Below are positions 36,905 through 44,749 of a stretch of 64,000 bases of DNA, one piece after another. Every line of letters begins with the position of its first letter. Position 1 is the first letter of the stretch. A program made the position numbers and the translations under genes. A model generated the notes under the pieces. That model saw only the letters and a program-made list of their open reading frames with translations. It had not been told where the DNA came from and did no database searches. Source of the stretch: Bacteroidaceae bacterium (lineage in GTDB: Bacteria; Bacteroidota; Bacteroidia; Bacteroidales; Bacteroidaceae); the NCBI GenBank assembly GCA_017617315.1, contig JAFZWM010000055.1, positions 28,136 through 92,135 on the forward strand, written 5' to 3'.

Positions 36905-38266
36905 ATGGAAAAATTCGAAAGCATAATTGGTGATATCAGCTCATTCCTGTGGGGATGGCCTATGATGATTCTTTTGGTAGGAATTCATATCTATCTAACT
37001 GTAATACTGAGATTTCCACAGCGCAAGCTGTTTACGGGCATCAAACTGTCGGTTAAGAAAGACAAGGATGCCGATGGCGACGTGAGTCAGTTTGGAGCGC
37101 TCGCCACATCGCTTGCCGCCACCATAGGAACAGGAAACATTGTGGGAGTGGCAACGGCAATAGCCCTCGGAGGCCCGGGAGCGGTTCTGTGGTGCTGGCT
37201 CACCGGTGTCTTCGGCATCGCAACGAAGTATGCCGAGGGACTCCTCGCAATTAAATATCGCGTAAAGACAGAGCATGGCAAGATGCTGGGCGGACCGATG
37301 TACGCCCTCGAAAAGGGTCTGAACTGCAAGACGCTCGCCATCATGTTTGCCGTCTTCACATCTGTTGCCGCCTTCGGAATTGGAAATACCGTTCAGGCCA
37401 ATTCAATATCTATGCTCCTTCGCGAGAGCTACGGCATCGAAGCGTGGATTACTGGCGCAATAACGGCCATTCTGGTGGCTCTCGTCATCATTGGCGGAAT
37501 AAAGGGCATTGCCAAGGTCTGCACGGCTTTCGTGCCGTTTATGGCGCTTATGTACGTTCTGGGGTGTATTTATATCCTTTGCATAAATCATGCCTATATT
37601 GGGCAGGCAATTAGTGTTATAATCGATTCTGCGTTCCATCCGCAGGCGGCAGGCGGCGGCTTCGTAGGCTCTACGGTTATGATTGCTGCCCGATACGGAA
37701 TAGCGCGCGGCTTGTTCAGCAACGAGTCTGGAATGGGTTCTGCTCCAATCGCCGCGGCCGCAGCACGCACTCGCAATCCGGTGCGTCAGGCTCTTGTATC
37801 ATCTACCGGAACATTCTGGGACACCGTGGTGGTATGCGCCATCACCGGAATAATGCTCGTCAGCAGCATAATAGCTTTTCCGGACATCGACTATCACGAC
37901 GGTGGCGCGCTTACAAAGGTGGCATTCAGCAAGATTCCGTATCTTGGAACGCCTATTCTTACGTTCGGCATCATAACCTTCGCCTTTTCAACCATCTTGG
38001 GCTGGAGCTATTACGCCGAGCGCACAATCGAATATCTGCTGGGGCACAAGTTCATCTGGAGCTACCGCATTCTGTGGATTATAGCCGTTTTCTTCGGTGC
38101 AATACTGAATCTGAAACTTGTGTGGGATCTTGCCGACTGCTTCAACGCGCTGATGGCGATACCGAATCTGCTGTCGCTCGTATTCCTTTCGAAGGTTCTG
38201 GTGAGCGAGACGCGAAAATATCTGTGGGAGGGCAATCTTGAAGAAGACGCTCCCGAAGAGGAATAA
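36905..38266 (+). CDS. Sodium:alanine/glycine symporter (AGCS family)
   Basis: 453 aa with about 10-11 predicted membrane helices. The family signature appears in GLFSNESGMGSAPIAAAAA, and TGNIVGVATAIALGGPGA carries conserved glycine-rich substrate-site residues. It imports alanine, glycine or related amino acids with Na+. Third gene after the two DUF4230 genes; ends in a strong terminator. Confidence 0.93.
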   Translation: MEKFESIIGDISSFLWGWPMMILLVGIHIYLTVILRFPQRKLFTGIKLSVKKDKDADGDVSQFGALATSLAATIGTGNIVGVATAIALGGPGAVLWCWLTGVFGIATKYAEGLLAIKYRVKTEHGKMLGGPMYALEKGLNCKTLAIMFAVFTSVAAFGIGNTVQANSISMLLRESYGIEAWITGAITAILVALVIIGGIKGIAKVCTAFVPFMALMYVLGCIYILCINHAYIGQAISVIIDSAFHPQAAGGGFVGSTVMIAARYGIARGLFSNESGMGSAPIAAAAARTRNPVRQALVSSTGTFWDTVVVCAITGIMLVSSIIAFPDIDYHDGGALTKVAFSKIPYLGTPILTFGIITFAFSTILGWSYYAERTIEYLLGHKFIWSYRILWIIAVFFGAILNLKLVWDLADCFNALMAIPNLLSLVFLSKVLVSETRKYLWEGNLEEDAPEEE

Positions 38267-38269
38267 AAG

Positions 38270-38312
38270 AATCCGCAGCATCTTTTTTCTGACAGATGTT
38301 GCGGATTTTTTC
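38270..38312 (+). terminator. Terminator of the DUF4230/symporter operon
   Basis: AATCCGCAGCATCT pairs with AGATGTTGCGGATT (one G-T) and is followed by a T run. Confidence 0.85.
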
Positions 38313-38343
38313 TGCGTATATGCCTCATGGTGAGACACGGATG

Positions 38344-38700
38344 TCATTTCGTCTTCTCCCACGCCTCGGTTATGGCATCGAGCCCGATGTCAAGCAGACG
38401 GGCCTGACGGAAGATTTCGGGCAGGGTCTTCTGCATAAACTCTTCGCGCTGAGCCTTTCGCAGGCGTTTCTTGGCATCGGTACAGACAAAATAGCCGATG
38501 CCGCGTTTCTGATACACAATCTCCTCGCGTTGCAGCACCTCCATGGCGCGGATAACCGTATTGTAGTTAATCTCGTAGGTCGCGGCAAGGTCGCGCACGC
38601 CCGGAATACGGTCTTCCTCGTTGTAGTTGCCCTTCAGAATCTCCTCGCAAATGAGATACGCAACTTTGCCGAAGATTGTCTTTTCGTTAGATGAAATCAT
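38344..38700 (-). CDS. GntR-family regulator, YtrA type
   Basis: 118 aa. A single winged helix (IPGVRDLAATYEINYNTVIR, then AMEVLQREEIVYQKRGIGYF) plus a short C-terminal helix, as in YtrA proteins that lack a large ligand domain. It is the last gene of a minus-strand operon with an ABC ATPase and two membrane proteins, overlapping the preceding gene by ATGA. A palindrome next to the operon's promoter is the likely operator. YtrA-type operons often respond to cell-wall stress. Confidence 0.9.
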   Translation of the reverse strand: MISSNEKTIFGKVAYLICEEILKGNYNEEDRIPGVRDLAATYEINYNTVIRAMEVLQREEIVYQKRGIGYFVCTDAKKRLRKAQREEFMQKTLPEIFRQARLLDIGLDAITEAWEKTK

Positions 38701-39335
38701 ATCATTAAAAGACCGTTATTTGCTGGCTGACAGCGTTTGAATAGCTTGTAGTTAACCACATTCAACACTACCACCAGCAAGAAAATAAATACCTGTACCA
38801 TACCATTCTCCATGAATTCATATACTTCAGGCACTTTGGATACACCAGTCCAGAGGACAAGAATTACAGCGCATCCAATACGAATGATACTTGAACGGAA
38901 CAGAAAAACAAAGAACAAGGAAATCGTCTCTAAATACATGAAATTCAAGCAAGACATTGGTGTGAGCAAAGTTATAGCAATTGAGCAGCTATCGCCAACA
39001 AAATAACGTGTAATAAGATAATCCACAACCGCTGCCATCGGCAAAAATACCACATACGCCACCCACGGATGTAACAACACATACAGATATTTTGTTTTTA
39101 CCGAAACAGGAAGCAACTGTATTGTCTTGTTTTCCATTAGGGGGATAAGCACAAAGGTATTTGCAATAAAAACTCCGCTAAAAAAAGGAGACATCGACAA
39201 TTTCCCGACATATCCATCTCTCACACAATTTGTGAGAAAAAAATAAAGGAAAATAGCATACACCAGCAAAAACACACAGTTCTTTATCAATATAAACAAC
39301 GACTCGTCTTTCAGAAATGCTTTATATCGTAACAT
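38697..39335 (-). CDS. ABC transporter membrane protein (second permease)
   Basis: 212 aa with about five or six hydrophobic segments (for example CVFLLVYAIFLYFFLTNCV, VFIFLLVVVLNVVNYKLF). No sequence family is recognised; its position between the other permease and the GntR gene suggests that it forms the transmembrane domain together with its neighbour. Its stop codon overlaps the GntR start. Confidence 0.75.
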   Translation of the reverse strand: MLRYKAFLKDESLFILIKNCVFLLVYAIFLYFFLTNCVRDGYVGKLSMSPFFSGVFIANTFVLIPLMENKTIQLLPVSVKTKYLYVLLHPWVAYVVFLPMAAVVDYLITRYFVGDSCSIAITLLTPMSCLNFMYLETISLFFVFLFRSSIIRIGCAVILVLWTGVSKVPEVYEFMENGMVQVFIFLLVVVLNVVNYKLFKRCQPANNGLLMI

Positions 39336-39372
39336 AATGAAACGTATTTAAAAGTTATAATTTATGTTGAAA

Positions 39373-40044
39373 TCATCCGTTTACGTTTTGTGAGAAACAG
39401 ACAAACTTATCGTACTTCTTGCGTATAAACATAAGCCAAGATACAGGCAGTAAGATTATTGCATTTACAAGTAAAATCATTGTCATGGTCTGAATTCCCA
39501 TTCCATGACCGTATGCAAAAGAAAAAATCTTCATGTATACAAATGCCAACAATACGAATATAGAAATCGACATGGCTCCGTAGCCAATACTGAGCGTAAG
39601 CAACCACATGCAACCAAGCAACATCGCCACCAAAGCAATCGGGTCCAACACTAAAAAGTCCCAAGCCTGCGTCAAATCTATCGTATTTCCGCCAAAACAA
39701 TGAAGCAAGACATTTCCGCAACCTAAAGCCAACGCATAGCCCAAAACAACCGTAGCAACAGTCAGTGGCATCTGGAACAGCAGCAAAGACAGATATTTCT
39801 GCGACATATTGGCTGGCACAAGAATATTATGCTTGACATTGAAAACATTACACACTTCACTCAGTCTGGAAACTAATATCAATACCAGTATTACATCGAG
39901 GATGAACCACGGCAAAGTAAACAGATGAAACATTCCATCTGACATGACAATAACCCAGAGTGTCCCTGTCAGCCAAACGGCAAGAAATGTCCACAGATGG
40001 TTGAACCGTTCTTTCATCCACAAGAAACGAATAAGATTCTTCAT
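39373..40044 (-). CDS. ABC transporter membrane protein (first permease)
   Basis: 223 aa with about six membrane helices (TFLAVWLTGTLWVIVM, WFILDVILVLILVSRL, and others). Starts 5 nt after the ATPase gene. Like its neighbour it is not classifiable by eye, but both have the size of YtrC/YtrD-like or ABC-2-type half-permeases. Confidence 0.75.
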   Translation of the reverse strand: MKNLIRFLWMKERFNHLWTFLAVWLTGTLWVIVMSDGMFHLFTLPWFILDVILVLILVSRLSEVCNVFNVKHNILVPANMSQKYLSLLLFQMPLTVATVVLGYALALGCGNVLLHCFGGNTIDLTQAWDFLVLDPIALVAMLLGCMWLLTLSIGYGAMSISIFVLLAFVYMKIFSFAYGHGMGIQTMTMILLVNAIILLPVSWLMFIRKKYDKFVCFSQNVNG

Positions 40045-40049
40045 GATTT

Positions 40050-40853
40050 TCAGCGTTTTGCATTAACATATTCGAATAGCAGTTCCAAGTTTACAGGCGT
40101 TTCGTCCTCGCCGGGAGTGCGTCGTGCCATGCACATTTCACCGTCCAGACTCTTCTCGCTATACAGGATTTCGCCCGCAGGATTCAGCCCGAAAGTGTAC
40201 TGTTCGGCCAACTCCGTCGTGCTCGCATCGAGCAGAACTCCATCGCGGCCAATGATTGCCACATGGTCGAGCAACGTCTCAACGTCGTGTACCTGATGCG
40301 TAGAGATAACAATGGTGCGGCCTTCGGTCATGTTGCTGGCAATCACCTTGCGGAACTGTCGTTTCGACGGAATGTCGAGTCCGTTTGTAGGCTCATCCAT
40401 CAGCAGCACCTTTGTGTTGGTAGCCAAGGCGAAGCTCATCATCACCTTCTTCTTCGTTCCCATAGATAGTTTGGCGAGCTTCATGTCGGTTGGCAGTTCA
40501 AACTCGCGCAGGCACGAATCAAGAATCTCCTGACTAAAGTCCTTGTAGAAAGGGCGGTAGATGTCGATGTACTTCTTGAGCGACCAGTTTGGCAGCATGA
40601 ACTCCTCGGGCACAAGGAAAAGCTTTTCGAGCAAAGCCTTGCTCTTATCGCCCGATGGCAGTCCGTCGATGCAGACAGAGCCCGATTTTGGCAGAAGCAA
40701 TCCACTGATTAGGTTGAGCAAGGTCGATTTACCTGTGGCATTCTTGCCCAGAAGTCCGTAGATGCAGTTGTCGTGCATCTCGAGATTAAAGTTGTTGAAC
40801 ACGTTTTCGCCCGAGCGTTTGTAGCCGAAGGTGAGGTCTTTGATTGTAATCAT
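40050..40853 (-). CDS. ABC transporter ATP-binding protein
   Basis: 267 aa. Walker A GLLGKNATGKSTLLN (with N-A in place of the usual G-S/A pair), Q-loop region FLVPEEFMLP, signature LSMGTKKK (a variant of LSGGQ, usual in YtrB/CcmA-like ATPases), Walker B VLLMDEPTNGLD and switch histidine STHQ. First gene of the ABC/GntR operon. Export is more likely than import because no binding protein is encoded. Confidence 0.93.
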   Translation of the reverse strand: MITIKDLTFGYKRSGENVFNNFNLEMHDNCIYGLLGKNATGKSTLLNLISGLLLPKSGSVCIDGLPSGDKSKALLEKLFLVPEEFMLPNWSLKKYIDIYRPFYKDFSQEILDSCLREFELPTDMKLAKLSMGTKKKVMMSFALATNTKVLLMDEPTNGLDIPSKRQFRKVIASNMTEGRTIVISTHQVHDVETLLDHVAIIGRDGVLLDASTTELAEQYTFGLNPAGEILYSEKSLDGEMCMARRTPGEDETPVNLELLFEYVNAKR

Positions 40854-40948
40854 AATCTGTTTTTTTAAGTGATTATTTTTCTATATTATGCCGTATCAGA
40901 TTGCGCATATAGCGTTCTTCATCAGCGGCTTATGTTTATAATCATAGT

Positions 40949-40966
40949 GTCATAGTTAAATATGAC
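40949..40966. promoter_or_regulatory. Candidate GntR (YtrA-type) operator
   Basis: A perfect palindrome, GTCATA-N6-TATGAC, lies 5 nt downstream of the -7 box, so it covers the expected transcription start. The position suits repression by the operon's own GntR protein. Confidence 0.6.
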
Positions 40967-40970
40967 GGTA

Positions 40971-41001
40971 CAAATATAGGAGTTTTATTTCTTCCACCAA
41001 A
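40971..41001 (-). promoter_or_regulatory. Promoter of the ABC/GntR operon
   Basis: On the minus strand: TTTG at 40998-41001, a 19-nt spacer, and TATATTTG at 40971-40978. Full consensus. Confidence 0.7.
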
Positions 41002-41041
41002 AGAAATTGAAGATTTTTTCAGAAAAGTTGCATAAAAATCA

Positions 41042-41088
41042 CAAAAAAAGAGCCCGAATCTCCCCCAAATGAGGAGATTCAGGCTCTT
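41042..41088 (-). terminator. Terminator of ndk
   Basis: AAGAGCCTGAATCTCC pairs with GGAGATTCGGGCTCTT (one G-U) followed by seven T on the minus strand. Confidence 0.85.
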
Positions 41089-41107
41089 ACGTCATGAATA
41101 AATGTGT

Positions 41108-41572
41108 TTAAAGCTCGTCTGAAGCGTAGATGAACTCCATTCCCGGCTTCTTGTAGTCGAAAATCTCGCCATCGTTAAAGAAGCGTTTCAGTTCTATTTC
41201 AGCGGCTTCTGCGCTGTCGCTTGCATGAACGATATTCTCCTGGAAAGACATCGACAAATCGCCGCGGATTGTGCCCGGAGCAGCCTTTCTGCCGTTTGTA
41301 GGGCCGGCCAACTGTCTTACAACCTCAACGGCATCAACGCCCTCGTAGCAGCACACAACCACCGGAGTAACGGTCATGGCATCCTTCAGCTGCTGAAAGA
41401 ACGGCTTTCCTGCGTGATGAGCGTAGTGCTCGCTCATCTGCTCGTCGGTTAGCCGACACATCTTCATGCCTGCCAAACGCAAGCCTTTCTGCTCAAATCG
41501 CTTTGTAACCTCACCTATCAAGCCGCGCATCAGGCAGCTTGGCTTCAGTATTACTAATGTTTTCTGTATCAT
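41108..41572 (-). CDS. ndk: Nucleoside-diphosphate kinase
   Basis: 154 aa from the ATG at 41572 (MIQKTLVILKP). The frame is open much further upstream, but that extension is hydrophobic noise across the divergent gene. The phosphohistidine lies in ENIVHASDS, after GTIRGDL, and KPSCLMRGLIGEV is the usual N-terminal segment. It balances NTP pools by transferring phosphate through the histidine. Divergent from the hydrolase gene. Confidence 0.95.
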   Translation of the reverse strand: MIQKTLVILKPSCLMRGLIGEVTKRFEQKGLRLAGMKMCRLTDEQMSEHYAHHAGKPFFQQLKDAMTVTPVVVCCYEGVDAVEVVRQLAGPTNGRKAAPGTIRGDLSMSFQENIVHASDSAEAAEIELKRFFNDGEIFDYKKPGMEFIYASDEL

Positions 41573-41679
41573 TTTATTAAAATTTTTTGGCTCGTAAAGA
41601 TACAACAAAAACGGCAGAAGATGCAAAACTTTCTGAAAGATTTTTACAAAATACTGCTCCCGAAAGTTCAAAAAAATAG

Positions 41680-41687
41680 TATTTTTG
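41680..41687 (+). promoter_or_regulatory. -7 promoter element of the alpha/beta hydrolase gene
   Basis: TATTTTTG followed by C is a full match, 25 nt before the ATG. No clear -33. Confidence 0.45.
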
Positions 41688-41712
41688 CACAGAAATTTTA
41701 ATACCATAAAAA

Positions 41713-42528
41713 ATGAGAAAAATAAAAAGCACAATTTTAGCAGCATTGGCTCTAATTTCGCTAAATCTGTCGGCAAAGACCGATACCATTCAGGTAAAAG
41801 GTTCGGTAGGAATGTTGTCGGCCATCATTCAGAAGCCGGAGCTGCAACAGGGACAGAAGTGCCAGATGGTTATCATCGCACACGGATTCATGGGAAACAA
41901 GAACGAGCCTCTGCTGAAGGACATCGCCGAAAATCTGCTGAAGAAAGGCGTCGCAAGCATCCGTTTCGACTTTAACGGACACGGACAGAGCGAAGGTAAA
42001 TTCGAGAACATGACCGTTCTGAACGAGATTGAGGACGCCAACAGCATCTTCAACTACGTTTCGGCACTCGACTATGTAAATTCGGTATCGATGGTAGGTC
42101 ATTCGCAGGGAGGCGTGGTTACAGCCATGCTTAGCGGACAGCTAAAGAACAAGATTAAGAAGGCTGTTCTGCTTGCCCCAGCCGCAGTTTTGCGCGACGA
42201 TGCACTGCGCGGCACAATAATGGGCGTTATGTACGATGCTGCCAATCCGCCAGAGGCAATAAAACTGCTCTTCGGCAACCTTAAGCTTGGCGGTAACTAT
42301 GTGAAGATTGCCCAGACTCTGCCTATCTACGACACAGCCCGACAGTTCAAGGGGCAGCTTTGCGTTATCCACGGCACTTACGACCGCGTTGTTCCTTACA
42401 CCTACGGCGAGCGTTTCGCCTACGAGCACAAGGGCAGCGAGCTGCATATAATAAATGGTGCCGACCATGGATTCAGTCAGCACCATAATGAGGCTATCAA
42501 ATATACAATTGATTATCTGACAAGATAA
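41713..42528 (+). CDS. Exported alpha/beta hydrolase, esterase-like
   Basis: 271 aa with a signal peptide (IKSTILAALALISLNLSAK). The catalytic serine sits in GHSQGG, with the oxyanion region IIAHGFMG, the aspartate in GTYDRVVP and the histidine in NGADHGFS. The pattern is like that of the feruloyl/cinnamoyl esterase group of gut bacteria, but substrate cannot be fixed. No polysaccharide-utilisation genes are nearby. Ends in a terminator that overlaps the convergent upp gene. Confidence 0.88.
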   Translation: MRKIKSTILAALALISLNLSAKTDTIQVKGSVGMLSAIIQKPELQQGQKCQMVIIAHGFMGNKNEPLLKDIAENLLKKGVASIRFDFNGHGQSEGKFENMTVLNEIEDANSIFNYVSALDYVNSVSMVGHSQGGVVTAMLSGQLKNKIKKAVLLAPAAVLRDDALRGTIMGVMYDAANPPEAIKLLFGNLKLGGNYVKIAQTLPIYDTARQFKGQLCVIHGTYDRVVPYTYGERFAYEHKGSELHIINGADHGFSQHHNEAIKYTIDYLTR

Positions 42529-42530
42529 GG

Positions 42531-42559
42531 ACTTTAGCCCCTGACAGGCTAAAGTTTTT
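42531..42559 (+). terminator. Terminator of the alpha/beta hydrolase gene
   Basis: ACTTTAGCC / GGCTAAAGT stem followed by TTTTC. Its right arm contains the stop codon of the convergent upp gene. Confidence 0.65.
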
Positions 42560-43208
42560 CGCCATACATCAAGTCGCCAGCATCGCCCAAACCCGGCACA
42601 ATATATTTGCGGTCGTTTAGTTTTGGGTCGATGGTGGCGCAATATAGAACCACATCGTCCGATGGGAAGCATTTTTTCAGATGCTCAACTCCCTCCTGAG
42701 CAGCAATTACGCACGCCATGATGAGTTTTCCCGGCTTTCCCTTCGATTCGAAAGCCTGATAAGCCAGTTCCATGCTCTCGCCAGTTGCAAGCATAGGGTC
42801 TACGAGCATCAGAGTCTTACCCGTCAAATCGGGAGTAGCGATGTATTCGATATGCACGCCAACGTTGCTGCAATCGCGGTCGGTATAGTAGCGGTAAGCC
42901 GATACAAAGGCATTTCCTGCCTTGTCGAATACATCAAGGAAGCCCTCGTGCAAAGGCAGTCCGGCGCGGAACACCGTTCCTATTACGATGTCATCGTCGA
43001 GCACCGAAACGGTTGTCGTCTCCAGCGGAGTCGTTACCTGCGCCTTCTTGTACTTAACGGTCTTGCTTACCTCGTATGCCATTGCATTTCCTATGCGTCG
43101 CACGTTGTTGCGGAAGCGCATTCTGTCATTCTGCACATTAACATCGCGCAATTCAGCCAGATACTGACAGATGATATTATTTTCTTCGCTTAAATTTATA
43201 ATCTTCAT
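42549..43208 (-). CDS. upp: Uracil phosphoribosyltransferase
   Basis: 219 aa. Salvages uracil to UMP with PRPP. The PRPP loop MLVDPMLATGESM is diagnostic, and YIVPGLGDAGDLMYGE forms the C-terminal uracil site. ATG at 43208 (MKIINLSEEN) chosen because earlier in-frame codons lie in the intergenic gap. It follows the LRR gene by 14 nt and may be read through from the envelope-type operon, although its function is unrelated. Confidence 0.94.
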   Translation of the reverse strand: MKIINLSEENNIICQYLAELRDVNVQNDRMRFRNNVRRIGNAMAYEVSKTVKYKKAQVTTPLETTTVSVLDDDIVIGTVFRAGLPLHEGFLDVFDKAGNAFVSAYRYYTDRDCSNVGVHIEYIATPDLTGKTLMLVDPMLATGESMELAYQAFESKGKPGKLIMACVIAAQEGVEHLKKCFPSDDVVLYCATIDPKLNDRKYIVPGLGDAGDLMYGEKL

Positions 43209-43222
43209 AAGTGTAGAAAGTT

Positions 43223-43999
43223 TTATTCCTTGATATCTACTATTGTTCCGAAATCCTGCCATACAGGAGCATTCTCGTATGCGCTGCGGGCACCGGCAGG
43301 CACATGAAGAACGAGCGAGCGAAGGTCTGACAGCTTCTCGCAGAATGAATTAGGCTCGCACTTTGGCGGAACCGTGCCAAAGCAATATACATCGGCCATA
43401 CGCTGAGCGTCGAACGCCTTCTTGCCGACATATTTCAGCGTTGCAGGCAACTTAACTCTGTATTCCTTGCTGAAATTGAATGTTCCCTCTTCTATTCTCT
43501 CGATGCTAGAGCCGATGTCGAAATGCTTCAGGTCGCACTCAAAGAAAGCCATCTTGCCGAGTTTCTTCAAGGCTGGCAGTTCGATGCTCTTAACCTGAGT
43601 GCTATAAAAAGCCTCAAGGCCTACGGTCTCGACGTTCTGCGTTCCGTTAACCGCCTGAACGGTAGACATTTTAAACGCCTCGTCCTCAATCTTTGTTACG
43701 GTCTTAGGCAGATTAACCACCTGCAACGAGTTTGAATAATAGAAAGCGCGTCGGCCCACGGCTGTAACGGTATAGGTAACTTCCTTGCGCGTAACGGTTT
43801 CGGGCACGTTAAGAGTGTCCTTGTAAGTAAAGGCATCGCCTTCCTGAAAGAATGTTACGCTTACGGTTGGCTTGCCGCCCTTCTGCGTTGTGATATTGTA
43901 ATAGATTATTTTGCCGTCGGCATTCTTTCGGCAGAAATCAGAAGCCTGCGCGCCCAAAACAGCGCAAGCCATACATAGAATTGAAATTATTCGTTTCAT
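43223..43999 (-). CDS. Exported BspA-type leucine-rich repeat protein
   Basis: 258 aa with a signal peptide (ISILCMACAVLGAQAS). From about residue 60 it contains LRR_5/BspA-like units: VTAVGRRAFYYSNSLQVVNL, VTKIEDEAFKMST, VETVGLEAFYSTQVKSIEL, LKKLGKMAFFECDLK and so on. Such repeats often mediate surface or host binding. It ends with AYENAPVWQDFGTIVDI, typical of short BspA proteins. Fourth gene of the operon beginning at 47196. Confidence 0.88.
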   Translation of the reverse strand: MKRIISILCMACAVLGAQASDFCRKNADGKIIYYNITTQKGGKPTVSVTFFQEGDAFTYKDTLNVPETVTRKEVTYTVTAVGRRAFYYSNSLQVVNLPKTVTKIEDEAFKMSTVQAVNGTQNVETVGLEAFYSTQVKSIELPALKKLGKMAFFECDLKHFDIGSSIERIEEGTFNFSKEYRVKLPATLKYVGKKAFDAQRMADVYCFGTVPPKCEPNSFCEKLSDLRSLVLHVPAGARSAYENAPVWQDFGTIVDIKE

Positions 44000-44003
44000 A
44001 AAC

Positions 44004-44738
44004 TTATCTTGTTAGCATACTTTTTTCTTTCAGATATTCCTTAAAGTCTTGGTTGTCGACAAACATGAACACATGGTGCAGAATGCCGAAGCTTACGGGA
44101 TGTCCGTCGAGATAGCCGACGGAGAAAATAAGGCAGTCCTTAACCTCTACCGTGCTTGCCACCATATCAACGACATTGTCCATAAACATACTGATAACGT
44201 CAGAAAAGATACTGTTTCTGTCGAACATATCGTATATGCCGTTGCTTCCGCAAACCGACTCAACCTCGCGAGCCACAGCCTTGCGGTGGGCATCCTCGTC
44301 GGGACAAGTTACGGCAAGCGCAAAGAGCACCACGAACGCCGCAATCAGCGCCTTTCCCTTCCAAGAGATGCTGTCGCGCAGTCTTTTCGGCCTGCTGTCG
44401 CGATATTCCTCTACTCGCTGGAATCCAGCCGGAATGGCATCGTCAACATCGTTAGACACAACGGTTTCATCTACCGGCTGTTCTTCGGACTTCTCTTCTT
44501 CAACAGTCTGATTTTCAACCTCCTTCTTCTCATCTTCGATTGGCGACCACGATTCCTGCTTCTCCACCTCCGGGTGAGCGGTCTTCTCGCGGATGGCAGC
44601 CTTCACATCGGCAAACTCCTTCTTTTCGTAGAACGATTCGCCGTTGCCGTCGCCCAAATCTATATACCAATAAAAATAGTCTTCCTGCACCTTTGCTGCC
44701 GGAAAGCCCTTTACCGAGATGTCAATATCTTTCCTCAT
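44004..44738 (-). CDS. Membrane protein of unknown function
   Basis: 244 aa. The first 40 residues form a small domain (YFYWYIDLGDGNGESFYE), followed by an acidic, glutamate-rich linker (about 55-115), one membrane helix (about 129-146, KALIAAFVVLFALAVTC) and an external domain starting CPDEDAHRKAVAREVESV and ending VGYLDGHPVSFGILHHVFMF. The last part is reminiscent of DUF4359 proteins, but I am not sure. Lies between the GH25 and LRR genes with gaps of 11 and 4 nt. Confidence 0.75.
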   Translation of the reverse strand: MRKDIDISVKGFPAAKVQEDYFYWYIDLGDGNGESFYEKKEFADVKAAIREKTAHPEVEKQESWSPIEDEKKEVENQTVEEEKSEEQPVDETVVSNDVDDAIPAGFQRVEEYRDSRPKRLRDSISWKGKALIAAFVVLFALAVTCPDEDAHRKAVAREVESVCGSNGIYDMFDRNSIFSDVISMFMDNVVDMVASTVEVKDCLIFSVGYLDGHPVSFGILHHVFMFVDNQDFKEYLKEKSMLTR

Positions 44739-44749
44739 ATCTGTTCAGG

